Positions 53,542 to 62,834 are shown, counted from the stretch's first letter. The stretch is DNA of 64,000 bases from Myxococcus stipitatus DSM 14675 (GCF_000331735.1 NC_020126.1:10286587-10350586), one strand, 5' to 3'. Translations and numbers: made by a program. The notes: generated by a model from the letters alone, not told the origin.

Positions 53542-54210
53542 ATGCGGCTGGTGCTCATCTCCGATACCCACCGACGACACGAGGAGCTGGAGGTCCCCGC
53601 CTGCGACGTGCTCATCCATGCGGGCGACTTCTCCAAGCGAGGGAAGCAGCCGGAGCTGGAGTCCTTCCTTTCCTGGTTCGCCACCCAGCCCGCCCGCGAG
53701 AAGGTGTTCGTCGCGGGCAACCATGACTTCATCTGCGAGCGGGAGCCAGCGCTGACGCGGGAGCTCGCGCGCCAGGCGGGGGTGCACTACCTCGACGACG
53801 AGGCGCTCGTGGTCTCCGGGCTGCGCCTGTGGGGCTCGCCGGTGACGCCTCGCTTCGGCGGCATGGCGTTCAACTACGACCGGGGCGCGCCCATCCTGGC
53901 CCGCTGGAACCTCATCCCGGAGGGGCTGGACGTCCTCATCACCCACGGCCCTCCGAAGGGGGTGGGGGACCGCACCTTCCTGGGCGCGCACGTGGGCTGC
54001 GCGGACCTGCTCGCCCGGGTGCGGCACGTCCGGCCGCGCCTCCATGTCTTCGGCCACATCCACGAGTCCTTTGGTGAGCACTCGGTGCCCGACGTGCCCA
54101 CCCGGTTCCTCAACGTGGCCAACTGCCACCTGCTCCCGCTCGGGCTGCGTCCCCCCGTGACGGTGGAGCTGGAGCCCCAGGCCGCGATGGACAGGACGTC
54201 GACGCTCTGA
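53542..54210 (+). CDS. Calcineurin-like metallophosphoesterase
   Basis: A 222-residue protein with all family metal motifs: ISDTHRRHEEL (D8, H10), LIHAGDFSKRG (GD), VAGNHDF (GNHD), LITHGPPKGVGD (TH) and VFGHIHESFG (GHxH). It resembles the MPPED subfamily of small cytoplasmic phosphodiesterases. AAGGGA lies before the ATG. The substrate is unknown. Confidence 0.9.
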   Translation: MRLVLISDTHRRHEELEVPACDVLIHAGDFSKRGKQPELESFLSWFATQPAREKVFVAGNHDFICEREPALTRELARQAGVHYLDDEALVVSGLRLWGSPVTPRFGGMAFNYDRGAPILARWNLIPEGLDVLITHGPPKGVGDRTFLGAHVGCADLLARVRHVRPRLHVFGHIHESFGEHSVPDVPTRFLNVANCHLLPLGLRPPVTVELEPQAAMDRTSTL

Positions 54211-54390
54211 CCGGGACGTCCCCCGCCGTCCGGTGAGGGGACGCAGCGGCCCGTCACCAGAGGGAATGTTGCTCGGAAGGCGAGGGGGCCTTCCGGGGCG
54301 TGCAAGCATCGGCACCTGGGCCCGTTAAGTAGTAAGGACCGCGGGGCGGATGCATGTCCGGTCCATCAGAGGACTCAGGAGCTTCATCGG

Positions 54391-56178
54391 ATGAAACGAT
54401 TTCTAGTCGGCGCGCTCGCCTTCATCGGCGCGATGTCCGTTCTCTTCGTGATGGGCTTGATTGCCCTCATCGTGCTGGCCTCCATGAGCCGCCCGAGCGT
54501 GCCCTCCCAGCTCGTGCTGGAGATGGACCTGGACCGGCCCCTGCCCGAGCACGTCGCGGAGGCGTCCCTGTCGAGCGCCTTTGGCGAGGAGCCGCTCACC
54601 GTGCGCGACGTGGTGGACGCGCTGGAGAAGGCCGGGGATGACTCCCGGGTGAAGTCGCTGCTCGTGCGCGTGGGCACCAGCCCCGGCAGTCCGGCGACGA
54701 CGCAGGAGGTCCGCGACGCGGTGAAGGCCTTCCGCGCGAAGGGCAAGAAGGCCGTGGCGTTCACCGACTCGTTCGGCGAGGAGGGCAACGGCACCAGCAC
54801 GTACTACTTCGCGTCGGTCTTCGACGAAATCTACATGCAGCCGTCCGGCAGCTTGAACATCCTGGGCATCGCCTTCGAGACGCCGTTTGCTCGAGACGCG
54901 CTGGAGAAGCTGGGCGTCAAGCCGCAGTTCGACAAGCGCTACGAGTTCAAGAACGCCGTCAATTCCTACACGGAGCAGGGCTACACGGGGCCGCACCTGG
55001 AGGCCACCAAGCAGTTCACCGGCAGCCTCTTCGGGCAGATGGTGCGCGGCATCGCCGAGGAGCGCGAGCTGACGGAGGACGCGGTGCGCGCGCTCATCGA
55101 CCGGGCGCCGCTGCTCGCGACGGAGGCGGTGGAGAACAAGCTGCTGGACGGCCTGCGCTACCGCGACGAGGTCTATGCCGAGCAGAAGAAGGCGGCCGGC
55201 GACAACGCGGAGCTCCTGTACATGAAGAAGTACCTGGAGCGCGCGGGCCGTCCCCACACCTCGGGAGACACCATCGCGCTGGTGTACGCGGTGGGCACGG
55301 TGAATCGCGGCAAGAGCGACGCGAGCCCCTTCGGTGAGCAGTCCCTGGGCAGCGACAGCGTGTCGGCGGCGCTGCGCAAGGCGGTGGAGGACTCGCGGGT
55401 GAAGGCCATCCTCTTCCGCGTGGACAGTCCGGGCGGCAGCTACGTGGCCAGCGACACCGTGCGCCGCGAGGTGCAGCGCGCGCGCGAGGCGGGCAAGCCC
55501 GTCATCGCCACCATGGGCACGTACGCCGCGAGCGGCGGCTACTTCGTCGCCATGGACGCGGACAAGATTGTCGCGCACCCCGGCACGCTGACGGGCAGCA
55601 TCGGCGTGTACAACGGCAAGTTCGTCACGAACGGCTTCTGGGAGAAGCTGGGCGTCAACTTCGAGACGGTGTCCTTCGGCCGCAACGCAATGCTGACCAG
55701 CACGGACGCGGCCTATACGCCGGAGGAGCAGGCCCGCGTGGACGCGGAATTGGACCGCATCTACACGGACTTCACCACGCGCGCGGCGGCCAGCCGGAAG
55801 ATGCCGCTGGACAAGCTCCAGGGCCTGGCCAAGGGCCGCGTGTGGACGGGCGAGGACGCGCTGACGAACGGCCTGGTGGACGCGCTGGGCGGCTATCCCA
55901 AGGCGCTGGCGCTGGCCAAGGAGGCCGCGAAGATTCCCGCGGACGCCGCCGTGCGGGTCGAGGAGTACCCGCGTCGGAAGAGCCCCGCGGAGGTGCTGTC
56001 GTCGTTCCTGGGTGAGACGGGCGACAACAGCGATGACACCTCCGCCACCGCGCTCGCCATGCCGTGGGCTCCGGTCGTCGAGGCAGTCCGCGTGGTGAAC
56101 GAGCTGGGTGTGCGCATGGGTGTCTTCGAGCCCCAGCGAGGCACGCTCTACGCGCCCGTGCCCGAAGCACGCTGGTAA
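54391..56178 (+). CDS. sppA: Signal peptide peptidase SppA, long (tandem S49) form
   Basis: A 595-residue protein of the long, E. coli-like form. One N-terminal membrane helix (FLVGALAFIGAMSVLFVMGLIALIVL) anchors it; two S49 domains follow. The catalytic lysine in the first domain is Lys187 (RYEFKNAV), and the nucleophile in the second is Ser381 in YAASGGYF, matching the K209/S409 pair of E. coli. It degrades released signal peptides in the membrane. AGGAGC lies upstream of the ATG. Confidence 0.93.
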   Translation: MKRFLVGALAFIGAMSVLFVMGLIALIVLASMSRPSVPSQLVLEMDLDRPLPEHVAEASLSSAFGEEPLTVRDVVDALEKAGDDSRVKSLLVRVGTSPGSPATTQEVRDAVKAFRAKGKKAVAFTDSFGEEGNGTSTYYFASVFDEIYMQPSGSLNILGIAFETPFARDALEKLGVKPQFDKRYEFKNAVNSYTEQGYTGPHLEATKQFTGSLFGQMVRGIAEERELTEDAVRALIDRAPLLATEAVENKLLDGLRYRDEVYAEQKKAAGDNAELLYMKKYLERAGRPHTSGDTIALVYAVGTVNRGKSDASPFGEQSLGSDSVSAALRKAVEDSRVKAILFRVDSPGGSYVASDTVRREVQRAREAGKPVIATMGTYAASGGYFVAMDADKIVAHPGTLTGSIGVYNGKFVTNGFWEKLGVNFETVSFGRNAMLTSTDAAYTPEEQARVDAELDRIYTDFTTRAAASRKMPLDKLQGLAKGRVWTGEDALTNGLVDALGGYPKALALAKEAAKIPADAAVRVEEYPRRKSPAEVLSSFLGETGDNSDDTSATALAMPWAPVVEAVRVVNELGVRMGVFEPQRGTLYAPVPEARW

Positions 56179-56522
56179 CCGGTCGTCCGGTTTCCGCGCC
56201 CGTGCGTGCCATCCGGACGCACGGGCGTGATGTCCAGACGCCGGGGTTCCAGAACTTCGAACCCTCACGCCCGTTTCAAAATCACCTCGGTGGGTTGCCG
56301 TGCTCCTCGAGACGCCTCGCGTCTTGAAGCGGAGACGCGGGGATGTGCCACGGAGGGAGGAGCGCCATCGGGCCCCTGCCTTGCAGGTGTCGTGGCGACG
56401 GAAGCATCTGTCGTCGGCGAGGTAGCCGCGAAGTGGGTGCAGGCGTAGAGCTGGTTCAATTTTCCTGGACGAATGCGTTCCCAGGGGCAGGTGGCCGCCG
56501 TGGGGGGCCTGAGGAGCCGAGG
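56179..56522. other. Non-coding gap after sppA
   Basis: A 344-base region. CGCGTCT (56318-56324) and AGACGCG (56333-56339) can form a hairpin and may end the sppA transcript. An AT-richer patch (TTCAATTTTCCTGGACG, about 56455) is a possible promoter for the next gene. Confidence 0.4.
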
Positions 56523-57566
56523 ATGAAGAAGCGACTGGGGGACATCCTGTTGGCGCGTGGGGTGGTGGATGCGCTGCAGCTCCACTCCGCGCTGGCGTAT
56601 CAGCGGAAGTGGGGTGTGCCGCTGGGGCAGGTGGTGGTGGACCAGCGCTTCTGCACGGCGGCGCAGGTGCTGGAGGCGTTGGCGGAGCAGGTGGGGATGC
56701 AGACGGTAGACCTGGATGCGCAACCTCCGGAGTCCGCGCTGGCCCGACTGATTCCCGAGCGGGTGGCGGAAGCGCACCGCGTGGTGCCGCTGAGGCTGGA
56801 GGGGCAGGCGCCTCGCGACACGCTGGTGGTGGCCATGGCCGCGCCCGCGAGCCTCGCGTCGCTGGACGCGGTGAAGAGTGTCACGGGCAGGGTGCGCGTG
56901 GTGGCGAAGCTGGCCACGGACACGTCCATCCGCCGCGCCATCGGCCGCATGTACCGGGGCGAGACGAGCACCGCGCAGCGCCGCCCTGGGATGGAGGGCT
57001 TCTCGCTGCCGGAGACGGATGAGCAGATGCCGCTGGTGCTCAGTGGCAGCATGGCGGAGCTGACGACCATGGAGGCTCCGGTCGAGGACTCGGTGGACTT
57101 GCCCTTGTTGTCCTCGCTGGAAGAGGCGACGGCGCGTCCTCCGCCTGTCATTCCGGCGTCCCGTGCGCCTTCGCACACGAAGCTGCCCACGCTGACGGCG
57201 GCGCGTCCGGAGCCCATGGCGCAGGTGCTGGTCTACGGCTGGGGCGCGGAGGCCGCGGCGGGGCTGGTGAAGGTGCTGACGGGGAAGGGGTTCAGCTCGC
57301 GGGTGGCGAACACCGAGGAGCTCCTCGCGTCGCATGAGACGCAGGTGGTGGTGACGCCGCTGCCGTCGATGGAGTCCCTGGGACGGAAGGTGCTGGCCCA
57401 GGTGGTGGTGGCGGGGAAGACGCCCGAGGTGGACCTGCCTCGCGCTCAAGCAGTGGGGGCCCGGGGCTTCCTGGCGGCCCCGGTGGACCCCGACCTGTTG
57501 TTGCGCGCGGTGCGTCGGCTCGCGCCGACGGAGGCCAACGCCACGTTTCTCAGACGCGCCAGCTGA
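56523..57566 (+). CDS. GspE N-terminal (MshEN) domain protein
   Basis: A 347-residue protein. The first ~150 residues (KKRLGDILLARGVVDALQLHSALAYQRKWGVPLGQVVVDQRFCTAAQVLEALAEQVGMQTVDL, then LIPERVAEAHRVVPLRLEG and LVVAMAAPASLASLDAVKSVTG) match the MshEN domain of type II secretion/type IV pilus ATPases, which can bind c-di-GMP. No ATPase domain follows; instead there is a linker and a C-terminal receiver-like domain (QVLVYGWGAEAAAGLVKVLTGKGFSSRV, LAAPVDPDLLLRAVRRLAP) without the phospho-acceptor pattern. Probably a signalling adaptor. The start at 56523 is preceded by GAGGAGCCGAGG. Confidence 0.8.
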   Translation: MKKRLGDILLARGVVDALQLHSALAYQRKWGVPLGQVVVDQRFCTAAQVLEALAEQVGMQTVDLDAQPPESALARLIPERVAEAHRVVPLRLEGQAPRDTLVVAMAAPASLASLDAVKSVTGRVRVVAKLATDTSIRRAIGRMYRGETSTAQRRPGMEGFSLPETDEQMPLVLSGSMAELTTMEAPVEDSVDLPLLSSLEEATARPPPVIPASRAPSHTKLPTLTAARPEPMAQVLVYGWGAEAAAGLVKVLTGKGFSSRVANTEELLASHETQVVVTPLPSMESLGRKVLAQVVVAGKTPEVDLPRAQAVGARGFLAAPVDPDLLLRAVRRLAPTEANATFLRRAS

Positions 57567-57587
57567 GCGGCGCGGACTTCCGCTGAA

Positions 57588-58199
57588 TCAAGGCGCCGTG
57601 GCGAAAAGGGAGTGGTCGCCGACGACGGAGGACTCGGGGAGCCACAGCGACTCGAGCTCCACGGGCGCGGAGGAGAAGGGCTCGGCGCGCACCAAGGCGT
57701 CGGACTCGTAGCAGCCGGTGAGGAGCCAGCCGCGCTTGACACGCTGGTACGTCTCCAGCGTGCGGGCGACGGGGTCCACCAGCCAGACGTGGGAGACACC
57801 CTGGCGCGCGTAGAGGGGGAGCTTGCGGGTGCGGTCCAGCGCCGCGGTGGTGGGCGCAATCACCTCGCAGACCCAGTCGGGGGCCAGGGTGAGGAAGGGG
57901 ACGTCCGGGTCGATGGGGGACGCCACGCGCTCGCGGCGCCAGCCGGCGACATCCGGGACGAGCACGTCGTGACCCAGGCGCAGCTCGGGGGCGCGCAGGA
58001 AGCACCAGCGGCCACTGCCGCCTCGGCGCTTGTCGAGCTGTTCGCCCAGCTCCACGCCCAGCATGAAGGCGGCGCGCGTCTGCGCGGGAGTCAGCCTGGG
58101 AGAGGCCACGAGCTCTTCGTCCAGAATCTCTCCCACCCATCCCGCGGGCAGGGCCGAGAGCATGGAGTGGTTCGCCAGGTGGATGATGCCTTCCGTCAC
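57588..58199 (-). CDS. Uma2/DUF820-family putative restriction-endonuclease-fold protein
   Basis: A 203-residue protein starting at GTG 58199 with GGAGG upstream. The fold features are LGHDVLVPDVAGWRRER (PD motif) and WVCEVIAPTTAALDRTRKLPLYARQGVSHVWLVDPVARTLETYQ (E-x-I then K, the rest of a PD-(D/E)xK core). Uma2 proteins are common in myxobacteria and cyanobacteria; their role is uncertain. It converges on the GspE-N-like gene. Confidence 0.85.
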   Translation of the reverse strand: MTEGIIHLANHSMLSALPAGWVGEILDEELVASPRLTPAQTRAAFMLGVELGEQLDKRRGGSGRWCFLRAPELRLGHDVLVPDVAGWRRERVASPIDPDVPFLTLAPDWVCEVIAPTTAALDRTRKLPLYARQGVSHVWLVDPVARTLETYQRVKRGWLLTGCYESDALVRAEPFSSAPVELESLWLPESSVVGDHSLFATAP

Positions 58200-58276
58200 A
58201 GCGCCTCCGAAAGTGCTGCGGTTGAGGGCGGCATTCTAGGAAGGGGTCTGACATGTCCCGCGCTCGGCGGGACGCG

Positions 58277-59923
58277 TCACTTGCCGATGCAGAATCGCTG
58301 GAAGATTGCGTCGATGAGCGCCTCGGAAGCGGACGTTCCGGACAGCTCGCCGAGGGCTTCCAGGGCGATGGCGACTTCGCCGGACACGACCTCCAAGGTT
58401 GAGAGGTGTGAAGCGGACTCCGCGCGGGACAGTGCCTCGGAGGCGCGACGCAAGGCATCGGCGTGACGCTCGGACACGAGGGCCACCGCCGAGGGCGTGC
58501 CGGCGCCCCACAAACGTGAGAGGAGCACGTCGCGCAGTGCGTCCACACCCTCGCCCGTGAGCCCGCTGACGCGCGGACGCGGTGGGGGAGGGGGCGTGGG
58601 GGATGCACCTGGCACAGCGCTCTTCCGCGAGGACGGGGTGCTCACATCGGCGCGCGTGTGCTCCGCACCGTGAGCCGAAGCTCCGGGACGGAGTGAGTGC
58701 CCCGATGAGTCAGTCGTGACCGTGTGCATCGGTGTGACGCCGGTCACTTCGTGCGAGTGCTCCGCACGCTGTTGGTCCGGAGTTGCGGGAGCGTGAGGAT
58801 GCGCAGCGGCGACATCGTGCTCGCCGTCGACCATCGGTACCAACGGGGTGCCATCCGCACCGTGCTTGTGCTCCGTCGTCTGGGCCGAAGTCGCGGGAAC
58901 GAGAGGATGCGCAGCAGCCACATCGCACTTGCCGTCGACCATCAGCACAGGCGTGGAGCCCGCCTCATCGCGCCAGCGCTCCGCGTCCTCCACCGAGGTC
59001 GCAGGCGGCAACACGAGCACCGCCAGGTCCACCCCCGAGAGCAACTCCCGCGTCCGCGCAATGCCCAGCGCTTCCACACGGCCCGGCGTCTCGCGCAGGC
59101 CCGCGGTGTCGAACAACGTCACCCCGAGCCCGTTCCACTCAACCCGCGCCTCCAACGCATCGCGCGTCGTGCCGGGCTCATCGTCCACCAGCGCGCGCTG
59201 TTCACCCACCAACCGGTTGAACAGCGTCGACTTGCCCGCGTTGACGGGGCCGAACATCGCCACGCGCGCGCCCCGGCGCACCAGCCGCCCCTGTCCCGCC
59301 TCTGCAATCAACGCCTCCGCCTGCGCGCGCAGCGCCTGGACTCGCGACGCCGCATCCTCGTCGGCGCCCTCGGCCTCGTCGGGGAAGTTGAGCACGCCCT
59401 CCAGGTCCGCATGCAGGTCGCGCAACGGCTCCTCCAGCGCACGCACGCGTCCGGTGAGCGCCCCGGACAACCCCGCCGCCGCAGCTCGCACCGCGGACTC
59501 CGAGTCCGCCGCCACCAGGTCCGCGACCGCCTCCGCGCGCGTCAGGTCGATGCGGCCATTCAAGAAGGCGCGACGCGTGAACTCACCCGGCGTCGCCAGA
59601 CGCGCGAGCCCCTCCTCAAGCGTCCGCTCCAACAACAACCGCAGCAGGCGCGGCCCCCCATGCGCCTGCAACTCCACCACGTCCTCACCCGTGAACGACG
59701 CGGGCCCTCGGAAGTAGAGGAAGAGCCCCTCGTCCAGCACACGGCCATGCGCGTCCACGAAGCTCGCGAGATACGCATGGCGAGGAGTGGGGGAGGGCGG
59801 CACACCCGGGGCCAGCCGACGGCCGACCTCGAGGGCGGCGGGGCCCGACAACCGGATGATGCCCACGGCCCCCGCGGTGGGCGCGGTGGCCAGGGCGACA
59901 ATCGTGGGGGAAGCGGACGTCAT
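58277..59923 (-). CDS. mnmE: tRNA-modification GTPase MnmE with a large insertion in its G domain
   Basis: A 548-residue protein, about 90-100 longer than usual. The N-terminal tetrahydrofolate-binding domain is normal (GAVGIIRLSGPAALEV, FTGEDVVELQAHGG, NGRIDLTRAEAVADLVAADSE). In the G domain, G1 is GPVNAGKST (225-233), G3 is DTAGLRET (272-279). The G4 position reads MVDGKCD (328-334), lacking the Asn of NKxD, and ~116 residues separate it from the G5 motif SGLTGEG (453-459). The insert is His-rich with two copies of MVDG-x-x-DVAAAHP. The C-terminus ends FCIGK, the normal catalytic cysteine motif. It works with MnmG. Confidence 0.95.
   Translation of the reverse strand: MTSASPTIVALATAPTAGAVGIIRLSGPAALEVGRRLAPGVPPSPTPRHAYLASFVDAHGRVLDEGLFLYFRGPASFTGEDVVELQAHGGPRLLRLLLERTLEEGLARLATPGEFTRRAFLNGRIDLTRAEAVADLVAADSESAVRAAAAGLSGALTGRVRALEEPLRDLHADLEGVLNFPDEAEGADEDAASRVQALRAQAEALIAEAGQGRLVRRGARVAMFGPVNAGKSTLFNRLVGEQRALVDDEPGTTRDALEARVEWNGLGVTLFDTAGLRETPGRVEALGIARTRELLSGVDLAVLVLPPATSVEDAERWRDEAGSTPVLMVDGKCDVAAAHPLVPATSAQTTEHKHGADGTPLVPMVDGEHDVAAAHPHAPATPDQQRAEHSHEVTGVTPMHTVTTDSSGHSLRPGASAHGAEHTRADVSTPSSRKSAVPGASPTPPPPPRPRVSGLTGEGVDALRDVLLSRLWGAGTPSAVALVSERHADALRRASEALSRAESASHLSTLEVVSGEVAIALEALGELSGTSASEALIDAIFQRFCIGK
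58565..58920. repeat. Duplicated segment inside mnmE insertion
   Basis: The insert DNA contains a repeated block: GCGGGAACGAGAGGATGCGC and GCGGGAGCGTGAGGATGCGC, each followed by CATCG and GCCGTCGACCATC, about 111 bases apart (near 58790 and 58901). The duplication and the poly-Pro run (PPPPP) explain most of the extra length. Confidence 0.7.
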
Positions 59924-59973
59924 GTCGACTCAAGTCGCGGCGACGGGCACCGCGCGGCCCTCGAGACGAATCC

Positions 59974-60201
59974 CTACCGAGGGCCCATGGGAGGCGTGGA
60001 GCCTCGGGCGGCCTTCTCCACGGCCTCCCGATTCTCCTCGATGTACTTCTCGACCGCGGCGTCCTCGATGTCCAGGTCCCGCAGCACACCCGGGTAGACG
60101 AAGCGGAAGGCGGGAGACTCCTCGTCTCCGCGCAGACGGAAGCTCATCTTCAGCACCGCCGCGCCGTACAGCTTGTCCTTGAGACCCTTCGCCTTGCCCA
60201 T
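59974..60201 (-). CDS. Small conserved-context protein between mnmE and jag
   Basis: A 75-residue protein (MGKAKGLKDKLYGAAVLKMSFRLRGDEESPAFRFVYPGVLRDLDIEDAAVEKYIEENREAVEKAAR) without signal or membrane segment. It begins nine bases after the jag stop and therefore belongs to the yidC-jag transcript. The family is not known to me. A compact beta-alpha fold is likely. Confidence 0.7.
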   Translation of the reverse strand: MGKAKGLKDKLYGAAVLKMSFRLRGDEESPAFRFVYPGVLRDLDIEDAAVEKYIEENREAVEKAARGSTPPMGPR

Positions 60202-60210
60202 GCACCGCCC

Positions 60211-61020
60211 TCACTCGTCGAAGTCGTCCTCGTCATCATCCGGCAACAGGCTCCGCTTGGGCAGCGGCGCCGGCTTCTCCGGAGTGAACACCACGCGGCG
60301 GTTGCGGCCCTCACCCTCGGCCGACACCTTCAACCCCGTCACTCCTTCTACCGCCTTCATCACCCGCGCGCGGTCTTCCTGCTTCATCGCGGCGAGCGCG
60401 TAGAAGCGCCCCAGGCTGGCGGACTTCTCGGCGAGCTGACGGACCGCCTCTCGCAGCGCGGCATCCTCTTCCACCGGCATCGAGCGCTCATCCGACTCCC
60501 CGGCCCGACCCGGAGCCGCCGCCGCGCGAGCCGCCGGCGCCTGCTGCTGCGCCGCCGCCCCTCGCTGGGCCTGCTGCCGGGCGGGAGCCTGCGGCGGCGC
60601 GGGAGCCCGAGGCGCCGCCACGGGAGCTGGCGCCGCGGGAGCCGCGGCCTGCGCGACGGGAGCCTGCGGCTGCGGCTCACGACGCTGACGGGGCTCCGGG
60701 TGCGCCCCCGCGCCCAGCACCACCCAGCGCCGCTCGACGCCGGGACGGTGCAGCATCTTGTTGAGCAGGAACTGGAGCGAATCCAGCACCTGGCTGCGGC
60801 GGCCCTGCTCCACACCGGGCGGAGGGCCCGCGTCGAAGTGCAGCGCGACGGACAGGCTTCCATCCGCCGCGTCCTGCATGTCCAGGCGCGCGGGGAAGCC
60901 CATCAGCCCGAGGATGTCGCCCAGGAGCTTCTCCACGCGAGGCCGGAGGTCGGCCCCCGCGCCCCCCGGGGCCGGAGTGCCGGCCACCGGAGCCTGCTGC
61001 GGAACCTGCTGCTCGCTCAC
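60211..61020 (-). CDS. jag: Jag/KhpB RNA-binding protein
   Basis: A 269-residue protein. The start is GTG 61020, overlapping the yidC stop (GTGA). A KH domain (VEKLLGDILGLMGFPARLDMQ ... SQVLDSLQFLLNKML) is followed by an Ala/Pro/Gln-rich linker (about 95-165) and a C-terminal R3H-type region (LGRFYALAAMKQEDRARVMKAVEGVTGLKVSAEGEGRNRRVVF). The typical R3H core R-x3-H is not evident, so the tail is atypical. The short acidic end DDDEDDFDE is unusual. It acts with KhpA on cell-division or envelope mRNAs in other bacteria. Confidence 0.9.
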   Translation of the reverse strand: MSEQQVPQQAPVAGTPAPGGAGADLRPRVEKLLGDILGLMGFPARLDMQDAADGSLSVALHFDAGPPPGVEQGRRSQVLDSLQFLLNKMLHRPGVERRWVVLGAGAHPEPRQRREPQPQAPVAQAAAPAAPAPVAAPRAPAPPQAPARQQAQRGAAAQQQAPAARAAAAPGRAGESDERSMPVEEDAALREAVRQLAEKSASLGRFYALAAMKQEDRARVMKAVEGVTGLKVSAEGEGRNRRVVFTPEKPAPLPKRSLLPDDDEDDFDE

Positions 61021-62834
61021 TTGCGTTTTCCTCCCGCCGTCGCCGCCACCGGCGTTCCCCCACCCGTCGGCTTGTTGCGGTCCAGCCACTTCCTCAACCC
61101 GTACTGCTGCGCGATGGAGAGGATGTTGTTGGTGAAGATGTAGAGCGACAGACCGGCCGGGTACTGGAGCAGCGTCAGCGTGAAGATGCCGGGCACGAAC
61201 CAGGTCATGATCTTCGCCTGGGTCGCATCCATCATCTGCGGCTGCATCTTCTGGGTGATGATCATCGACACGCCCAGCGCCAGGGGCAGCAGGTACGTGG
61301 GGTCCTTGTAGGTCAGGTCCCTCCAGATGGGGCCGAAGAAGGGCTCGCCGTACAGGTCGAAGCTGTTGCGCAGGGCCGTGAAGAGCGCAATCCACACCGG
61401 CATCTGGATGAGCAGCGGCAGACAGCCGCCCAGGGGGTTCACCTTCGCCTCCTGGTACAGCTTCATGATTTCAAGGTTCTGCTGCTCGCGGTTGTCCGCG
61501 TACTTCTTGCGGATCTCCTCCATGCGCGGCTGGAGCTTCTTCACCTCTTCCATGCTGACCATGGAGCGGTAGGTGAGCGGCAGCAGCACCATCTTCACCA
61601 CCACCGTGAGCAGGATGATGGCCACGCCCCAGTTGCCCGTGAGGCCGTGGAAGAACTTCATGATGGTCAGCAGCAGCTTGCAGATGACGGCCCAGATGCC
61701 GAAGTCCACGGTGTCCGTGAGCGCCGGGCGGAACGTGTTCTGCGCGTTGAGGTTCGCGGCCTGGACCAGCTCGGTGCCGGGCACGCTCGCCATCAGGTCG
61801 GGGTCCTTGGGGCCCAGGTAGCCGCCCAGCCGCAGCGTCACCGTCTCACCCGCGGCCACGCTCAGCGGGAAGGCCGCCGTCGCCTGCCGCGCGGTGGGCG
61901 TGGCGGTGAGGATGCAGTGGCCCGCGCGCGGGCCGTCCAGCGGGTAGAGCGCCGACACGAAGTACTGCTGGTTGATGCCGAAGAAGGCGATGTTGCCCTT
62001 CGTGTCCTCGGGCTTGTCGTCACCCGGGTTCATGTTGTGGAGCTTGTCGTCCACCTGGCACGAGGAGCGGCTCAGGTTGCCCACGCCGCCGAAGAAGGAC
62101 GGCGCGTGCTCGAAGTTCGGGTCGATGGCGCGCGAGTAGTGCACCTGCAGCTCGCCGTTCTGCGGCTGGCCGGAGATGTTCTTCACCTGGATGGTGTAGA
62201 GCATCTCGAAGCCCTCCTGCGGCCACTGGAACACCTTCACCACCTCCCACGGACCCTGGCGGCCCGTGAAGGTGACGGAGTCCAGCCCGGCGCCGCCCGT
62301 CTTCTCCTCCACCGCGTAGGAGACGTTGGCCGGCAGGGGGCTCGAGCCCTCGATGGTGACGGACAGCGGCAGCGGCTGGTTGGGCACCGGCTGCGCCAGG
62401 TTCATCTGCGGCGCGGGCGGGACCTCCTTGCCCAGCAGCAGTTGGAAGCCCTGGGACACCGACAGCGAGCCCTGCTCGCGCATCTTCACGCCCTGGAGCA
62501 CCGCCGACGTCAGGCCCGCGCCCTGCGAGGAGAACTGGTAGACGGACTCCTTGCGGGTCAGGTCCACCTTGCGGGCGGGCGGGGGAGGGGTGGCCTCCGT
62601 GGGGCTGCCCGGGGTGGGCGGCGAGGCCTCACCCGACGGCGGGAGAGCGGCCTGGGCCTGCGTGCCAGCGTCCTGGGGGCCCGCCGCCGCCACTCCTCCG
62701 TCCTCGGCGCCAGGCGTGGCGGGCGGGGGCGGGAAGAGGAACATCCAACCGGCGGTGATGGCGAAGGAGAGCAGCAGGGCGACCAGGAGCCGCTTCTGGG
62801 AGTCGTTCGACTGGGGCGAGAGCGGATCGTTCAT
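61017..62834 (-). CDS. yidC: Membrane insertase YidC (Oxa1 family, Gram-negative form)
   Basis: A 605-residue protein. N-terminal membrane helix (RLLVALLLSFAITAGWMFLF) then a Pro/Ala/Thr-rich linker and the large periplasmic beta domain of proteobacterial YidC (GAGLTSAVLQGVKM, then YTIQVKNISG). The conserved core follows: MKFFHGLTGNWGVAIILLTVVVKMVLLPLTYRSMVSMEEVKKLQP, NPLGGCLPLLIQMPVWIALFTALRNS and YIFTNNILSIAQQYGLRKWLD. The start at 62834 (MNDPLSP) is preferred over upstream codons. It inserts proteins into the inner membrane. Confidence 0.97.
   Translation of the reverse strand: MNDPLSPQSNDSQKRLLVALLLSFAITAGWMFLFPPPPATPGAEDGGVAAAGPQDAGTQAQAALPPSGEASPPTPGSPTEATPPPPARKVDLTRKESVYQFSSQGAGLTSAVLQGVKMREQGSLSVSQGFQLLLGKEVPPAPQMNLAQPVPNQPLPLSVTIEGSSPLPANVSYAVEEKTGGAGLDSVTFTGRQGPWEVVKVFQWPQEGFEMLYTIQVKNISGQPQNGELQVHYSRAIDPNFEHAPSFFGGVGNLSRSSCQVDDKLHNMNPGDDKPEDTKGNIAFFGINQQYFVSALYPLDGPRAGHCILTATPTARQATAAFPLSVAAGETVTLRLGGYLGPKDPDLMASVPGTELVQAANLNAQNTFRPALTDTVDFGIWAVICKLLLTIMKFFHGLTGNWGVAIILLTVVVKMVLLPLTYRSMVSMEEVKKLQPRMEEIRKKYADNREQQNLEIMKLYQEAKVNPLGGCLPLLIQMPVWIALFTALRNSFDLYGEPFFGPIWRDLTYKDPTYLLPLALGVSMIITQKMQPQMMDATQAKIMTWFVPGIFTLTLLQYPAGLSLYIFTNNILSIAQQYGLRKWLDRNKPTGGGTPVAATAGGKRK

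Noticed and set aside
54403..56268. A 621-codon minus-strand frame
   Set aside because: Shadow of sppA; His/Arg/Val/Ala/Gly-rich and without motifs.
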